Shown here: in pieces, positions 6,378-9,203 of the stretch
Position numbering within the stretch: position 1 is the first letter of the stretch
Layout of the letters: every line of letters starts with the position of its first letter
Assembly (NCBI GenBank): GCA_030604545.1
Contig: JAUVVS010000049.1
Location: forward strand, 1 to 9,203
Reading direction: 5' to 3'
Length of the DNA: 9,203 bases
Source: Deltaproteobacteria bacterium
GTDB lineage: Bacteria > Desulfobacterota > Desulfobacteria > Desulfobacterales > JAUVVS01
Made by a program: the position numbers and the translations under genes
The notes under the pieces: generated by a model
Told to the model about the DNA's origin: nothing
Databases searched by the model: none
Seen by the model: only the letters and a program-made list of their open reading frames with translations

Positions 6378-7796
6378 TCAGCGGAATAATTTTCGGTTTG
6401 CCATTGCCAGTTTCAGGAAAGAGAATACTTTCCGATTTTCTGATTTTATACATACATATGAGTAGATCAGCTTGAATATCACTCTGAATATTTGGTTATG
6501 AGGTAAACCCAAGAGGACTTTAGTCGCTGGATATAACCATGGGACTAATACATAAAGTTGAAAAAAGGCGTGTAAATTGAGAATGAAGTCACGATCCACC
6601 TTGCGAAGTAAGGTATCATTAAAAAAAGAGACCGGAACATTATCATATGTGAAGTTTTTTTCGAGATAGTCGTATTCTTTTGCAAAGTCACTCAATTTTG
6701 TTTCAGGATAGGGCGTGAAAATTGATGCCCAGGGAAAACTAGGTTTTATTGCCTGGTTCAGTTTCAAAGTAGCCAGCATCTCCTCACGCGTTTCGGAGGG
6801 GAACCCAACAATATTATAAGTTCTGAATTTAACCCCATATTGATTTAATAATTTTGAGATTTTTATGATCTGCTTATTAGAATAATTACGATTCAGCAAG
6901 TCCTTCCGTATTCGTTCTGAACCTGATTCAACGCCAAAGGCAATCATGTGGCAGTTTGTATCTCGTAATAGTTTTACTAGATTCTCAGTAACAAATTCGG
7001 GATGGATGAGGCATGTATAGGGAACATCAAATCTGCGATTAAATCCATTAAAGAGATTTGTAATAAATTCCATGTCATTTCCGAGTGTATCTGAACCAAG
7101 CATGACCGCTGTTGTATTACTATAGTTCGTTAAGGCTGCACTTACCTCGTCCAAAATTCGGTCCACACTAAAATTCCGCACGTATTTGCCAAGACCTCTG
7201 TAAATCTTTCGTTGATTACTATTATGACAGTAAGTGCATGAAAATGGACAACCACGTGTCATATAAACCATTGGGAAAGTGTCAGAAGCAATAACCGAAG
7301 TATTGCGATAAATGGAATAATCCGGTAAGGGCAACGAGTCGAGTGGTTGGATCAATTGACGCATAGGATTATGCCGGACTGTACCATTCTTCTTGTAGGA
7401 TATATTTTTTGTAGAAAAATCTACTACTCCTTCATCTAAAGCTTTCAACAACTCCACAGTTGGGTATTCCCCCTCCCCCCTGCAGATGAAGTCAACCTGT
7501 TGTTCATTAATAATTTCAGGATACAGAGTAGGATGGATCCCACCAATAAGTGTCTTGCATTGCGGAAAAGCTTTCTTGATTTCGAGAGCGATCTGTAACA
7601 CTGTTTTATGCATTCCTGTCATGCAAGGGAATCCCACAACAGTTGGACGGTGGATTTTGATATATTCAAGTATAGAGAGGTGGTCTGCAGACACCATAAC
7701 ATTGTATTGATAGCCTGAGTCCTTAAGCGCACCACATATATAGTATAAACCAGGGTATGCAAATGCCTGTGTTTGTACAAATAGAATATGCCCCAT
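6378..7796 (-). CDS. B12-binding-type radical SAM enzyme
   Basis: A 472-residue protein with two domains. Residues 1-125 form a Rossmann-like cobalamin-binding-type domain: MGHILFVQT, then PTVVGFPCMTGM, then TLIGGIHPTLYPE and VDFICRGEGEYPTVELLKAL, the usual pattern of class B radical SAM proteins. Residues 175-400 hold the radical SAM core, with MTRGCPFSCTYCHN (C183, C187, C190), then FGVESGSERIRKDLL and YNIVGFPSETREEM. Relatives include methyltransferases and ring-forming enzymes acting on lipids, hopanoids, antibiotics and cell-envelope glycans; the substrate here is unknown. The cobalamin ligand is not evident, which is normal for this class. The ATG has a good Shine-Dalgarno, GGAG 8 bases upstream. 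It faces the membrane glycosyltransferase across 60 bases without a clear terminator and lies downstream of the GT2 at 8003-8878 on the same strand. Confidence 0.9.
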   Translation of the reverse strand: MGHILFVQTQAFAYPGLYYICGALKDSGYQYNVMVSADHLSILEYIKIHRPTVVGFPCMTGMHKTVLQIALEIKKAFPQCKTLIGGIHPTLYPEIINEQQVDFICRGEGEYPTVELLKALDEGVVDFSTKNISYKKNGTVRHNPMRQLIQPLDSLPLPDYSIYRNTSVIASDTFPMVYMTRGCPFSCTYCHNSNQRKIYRGLGKYVRNFSVDRILDEVSAALTNYSNTTAVMLGSDTLGNDMEFITNLFNGFNRRFDVPYTCLIHPEFVTENLVKLLRDTNCHMIAFGVESGSERIRKDLLNRNYSNKQIIKISKLLNQYGVKFRTYNIVGFPSETREEMLATLKLNQAIKPSFPWASIFTPYPETKLSDFAKEYDYLEKNFTYDNVPVSFFNDTLLRKVDRDFILNLHAFFQLYVLVPWLYPATKVLLGLPHNQIFRVIFKLIYSYVCIKSENRKVFSFLKLAMANRKLFR

Positions 7797-7813
7797 TAGT
7801 AATTCTCCGGTAC

Positions 7814-8002
7814 TTAGATAATATAGTCTTCAATAGCCTCTTTGAGCAGCGCGACTTCTCTTTGCCGCCACTTAAATGATTTTGACTCTGAAATATGGCC
7901 TGGAATAAAGCCTTATGGCCGCCGCCAGAATTCCAGGTTACTCGCAAGAGAAGCCTGGAGTTGCCCATGCAAACCCGGACACCGTTTCAACCGGCACAAG
8001 AC
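7814..8002 (-). pseudogene. Interrupted protein-like frame between the B12-radical SAM and GT2 genes
   Basis: The 206 bases between the two minus-strand genes hold no intact gene, but one frame reads like protein: LQASLASNLEFWRRP, an in-frame TAA at 7913-7915, then GFIPGHISES and KWRQREVALLKEAIEDYII before a TAA at 7814-7816. This frame is the same as that of the GT2 gene ending at 8003, continuing past its TAG. It may be the eroded end of a lost gene or of a once longer GT2-linked frame. I do not recognise the family, and chance cannot be excluded for so short a piece. Confidence 0.22.
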
Positions 8003-8878
8003 CTAATAAAATTTGTCCCCCTCGCTTCTTTCAAATCTCATCTGACAAATCTGCTCCGAGATGAGGCCCATCATAAATATCAGGACAGATGTTGTGAATA
8101 GAAGGGCACTCATGTTTGTAAAACGGTGCCATGCAAAGAATGTATAGAGATAATAACCTAAACCCAAGCAAAACATCATAAGGCTAATGGGTAGAAATAT
8201 TCTCAATGGAGAATAAAATGTACAAATCTTCGCTATGATCAAAAAGAATCTTATCCCATCTTTGAATACTTTTATTTTACTTTTTCCCTTCTTTCGGCTT
8301 TGTGCATTGATGGGAATGTATCTCATGCTCCTTCCGCTCCTCAAAACACCCAAGGTGAGTGTAGCGGGATAAGAGTAAGTGCTTGGAAGGAGGTATAAAA
8401 GGTTGCGGGCGACATCTGATTTTACGGCGCGGAAGCCGGAAGTGAGGTCTTTGACGGGGAATCTCGCAACATAGGTGGCTAGTCGGTTGTATGTCCAGTT
8501 GCCCAAGGCACGTCCCCATGAGGCCTGATGGCCCTTTGGCCTGGCACCTACAACCATATCGTAGTCTGGAAAATATTCAAGCAATTTTGCTATATCCTTA
8601 GGATTATGCTGACCATCTCCATCCATAAATACCAAGATTTTACCTGAAGCAAACCTTACACCACTTTTTACGGCAGCCCCGTTTCCAATGTTATACGGGT
8701 GACTATAAACAAGGGCGCCAGCATCTTTTGCAACCGAGGCTGTATCATCCGTTGAGCCGTCATTGACGACAATCATCTCAAAATCAGGATAGAGTGTCTT
8801 GATTCTTGTAACGACATCCCCTATTGTTTGAGCTTCATTGTATGCAGGGATGATTATTGAGACTTCTGTTTTGCTCAT
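8003..8878 (-). CDS. Membrane-anchored GT2 (polyprenol-phosphate glycosyltransferase type)
   Basis: A 291-residue protein of the DPM1/GtrB-like branch of GT2. Motifs in order: VSIIIPAYNEAQTIGDVV (6-23), VVNDGSTDDT (37-46), NIGNGAAVKSGV (63-74), the DxD metal site MDGDGQHNP (85-93), VVGARPKG (109-116) and DLTSGFRAV (144-152). Two hydrophobic segments close the chain (about 222-246 and 256-276), as in enzymes that attach a sugar to undecaprenyl or dolichyl phosphate at the cytosolic membrane face. Such a lipid-linked sugar is the donor type used by PMT/ArnT enzymes, so this gene and the one at 4845-6317 may form a donor-making and donor-using pair. All catalytic motifs are intact. It is followed after 206 bases by the B12-type radical SAM gene. 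Only a poor Shine-Dalgarno precedes its ATG. Confidence 0.92.
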   Translation of the reverse strand: MSKTEVSIIIPAYNEAQTIGDVVTRIKTLYPDFEMIVVNDGSTDDTASVAKDAGALVYSHPYNIGNGAAVKSGVRFASGKILVFMDGDGQHNPKDIAKLLEYFPDYDMVVGARPKGHQASWGRALGNWTYNRLATYVARFPVKDLTSGFRAVKSDVARNLLYLLPSTYSYPATLTLGVLRSGRSMRYIPINAQSRKKGKSKIKVFKDGIRFFLIIAKICTFYSPLRIFLPISLMMFCLGLGYYLYTFFAWHRFTNMSALLFTTSVLIFMMGLISEQICQMRFERSEGDKFY

Positions 8879-8916
8879 TTTCTACAAATCTTTTCCAGTA
8901 TACTTCTAGGGCCCCT

Positions 8917-9054
8917 TTAGGCTCTTTTAGATACCTCCTGAAACCGCTCTTCTAAAACCACAGCAAGATCTATGCCACTATCCTTCTTATCTCTCTCTGT
9001 GTCCAGGGGACCAAAAAGATAGGCTACAATGATTGCTTTCTGTGTCTGGCAAGT
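8917..9054 (-). pseudogene. Fragment of minimal nucleotidyltransferase (MNT type), catalytic motif lost
   Basis: A 45-codon frame ending in TAA at 8917-8919 reads QKAIIVAYLFGPLDTERDKK then DSGIDLAVVLEERFQEVSKR. This matches the core of the small DNA polymerase beta-like nucleotidyltransferases (the MNT half of HEPN-MNT pairs), usually AYLFGS...SDIDLAVLL. The serine of the GS motif is proline here, and the first aspartate of the DxD pair is glycine, so the nucleotide and metal site is destroyed. The amino-terminal helix and the C-terminal half (normally about 100-140 residues in total) are missing, and no HEPN gene is present. The upstream end runs into the transposase-like frame at about 9035-9054, suggesting that an insertion or deletion removed the start. 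It ends 38 bases before the GT2 start codon. Confidence 0.55.
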
Positions 9055-9203
9055 CTAGCCACCACTATGAGAAGCAAGGTAATGCTCCCGTGGATGCACA
9101 CGTGCACCCACCCCCCGCACTGCGTCCACCCTTTGACGTTCCGAATCCGAGCGCGGACCTCGTCAAGAAGGCAAGTGAGTGTCCGGCAGGGATCAAAATC
9201 CAC
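9024..9203 (-). pseudogene. Probable DDE transposase C-terminal fragment, runs off the window
   Basis: A minus-strand frame is open from the right edge to a TAG at 9024-9026 (59 residues seen). It reads DEVRARIRNVKGWTQCGGWV followed by a hydrophobic helix, HVCIHGSITLLLIVVARLAR. The layout of a basic helix, an RGW-like turn and a closing hydrophobic helix ending in basic residues recalls the end of IS4/IS5/IS1182-type DDE transposases. The catalytic residues would lie beyond the edge. This stretch is clearly richer in G and C than the rest of the window, in keeping with foreign origin. Its last ten or so codons overlap the nucleotidyltransferase relic in another frame, so the true junction is probably near 9035-9054. 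The opposite strand is also open here but is proline-rich and less protein-like. Confidence 0.35.

Noticed and set aside
7899..7937. Inverted repeat CCTGGAAT / ATTCCAGG with a 23-base loop, possible terminator for the GT2 gene
   Set aside because: The loop is long, no T-run follows on either strand, and the words fall within a protein-like frame that explains them equally well.
7723..7968. 81-residue minus-strand open frame starting upstream of the B12-type radical SAM gene
   Set aside because: It overlaps the start of the radical SAM gene in another frame, has no Shine-Dalgarno of note and shows no family motif; the radical SAM start has a good ribosome-binding site inside it.
9033..9203. 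Plus-strand frame running off the right edge (APVDAHVHPPPALRPPFDV)
   Set aside because: No good start, proline-rich in the way antisense of GC-rich genes often is, and the minus strand gives a more coherent transposase-like end.
1..9203. CRISPR arrays, tRNA or rRNA genes, riboswitches
   Set aside because: No regularly spaced direct repeats, no cloverleaf-like or rRNA sequence and no recognisable riboswitch core were seen on reading both strands; this was by eye only.

Overview
The window looks like part of an accessory, surface-glycan or modified-lipid locus on the chromosome of a Gram-negative-type bacterium. No rRNA, tRNA or taxonomic marker gene is present, so the host cannot be named. 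Three radical SAM enzymes, two GT2 glycosyltransferases, an integral-membrane lipid-linked sugar transferase and an IS91-type relic would suit an environmental anaerobe such as a Desulfobacterota, Nitrospirota or Planctomycetota member. That placement is inference only.

Layout. The left edge (about 44-349, minus) is the amino-terminal zinc-binding part of an IS91-family transposase, cut off after about 95 residues. A gene-poor stretch follows (350-780). A plus-strand run then begins: a soluble GT2 glycosyltransferase (781-1494), two tandem radical SAM enzymes overlapping by 14 bases (1534-2409 and 2396-3451), a short E1-alpha-like thiamine diphosphate (ThDP) protein (3530-4168), a short E1-beta-like partner 3 bases further on (4172-4696), a small possible reading frame (4683-4793), and a 490-residue polytopic GT39/ArnT-like glycosyltransferase (4845-6317). 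Convergent to this, on the minus strand, are a B12-binding-type radical SAM enzyme (6378-7796) and a membrane-anchored polyprenol-phosphate-type GT2 (8003-8878). The right edge holds two relics on the minus strand. One is a fragment of a minimal nucleotidyltransferase with its catalytic signature destroyed (8917-9054). The other is the tail of what looks like a DDE transposase, running off the window (9024-9203).

How the genes may work together. The centre of interest is 1534-4696: two radical SAM enzymes followed by a two-subunit ThDP enzyme that is much smaller than normal. The alpha-like subunit ends about 55 residues after its ThDP motif. The beta-like subunit has only the pyrimidine-binding domain and lacks the usual C-terminal transketolase domain. 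The ThDP and metal ligands and the catalytic glutamate are nevertheless retained. Such a module would suit carbon-carbon bond formation (acyloin or ketol transfer) on an unusual sugar or lipid building block, with the radical SAM enzymes making further changes and the glycosyltransferases assembling and transferring the product. The substrate cannot be read from the sequence.

Transposase and nucleotidyltransferase relics at both edges, plus protein-like but interrupted frames between genes, suggest a region built and eroded by repeated insertion and deletion.
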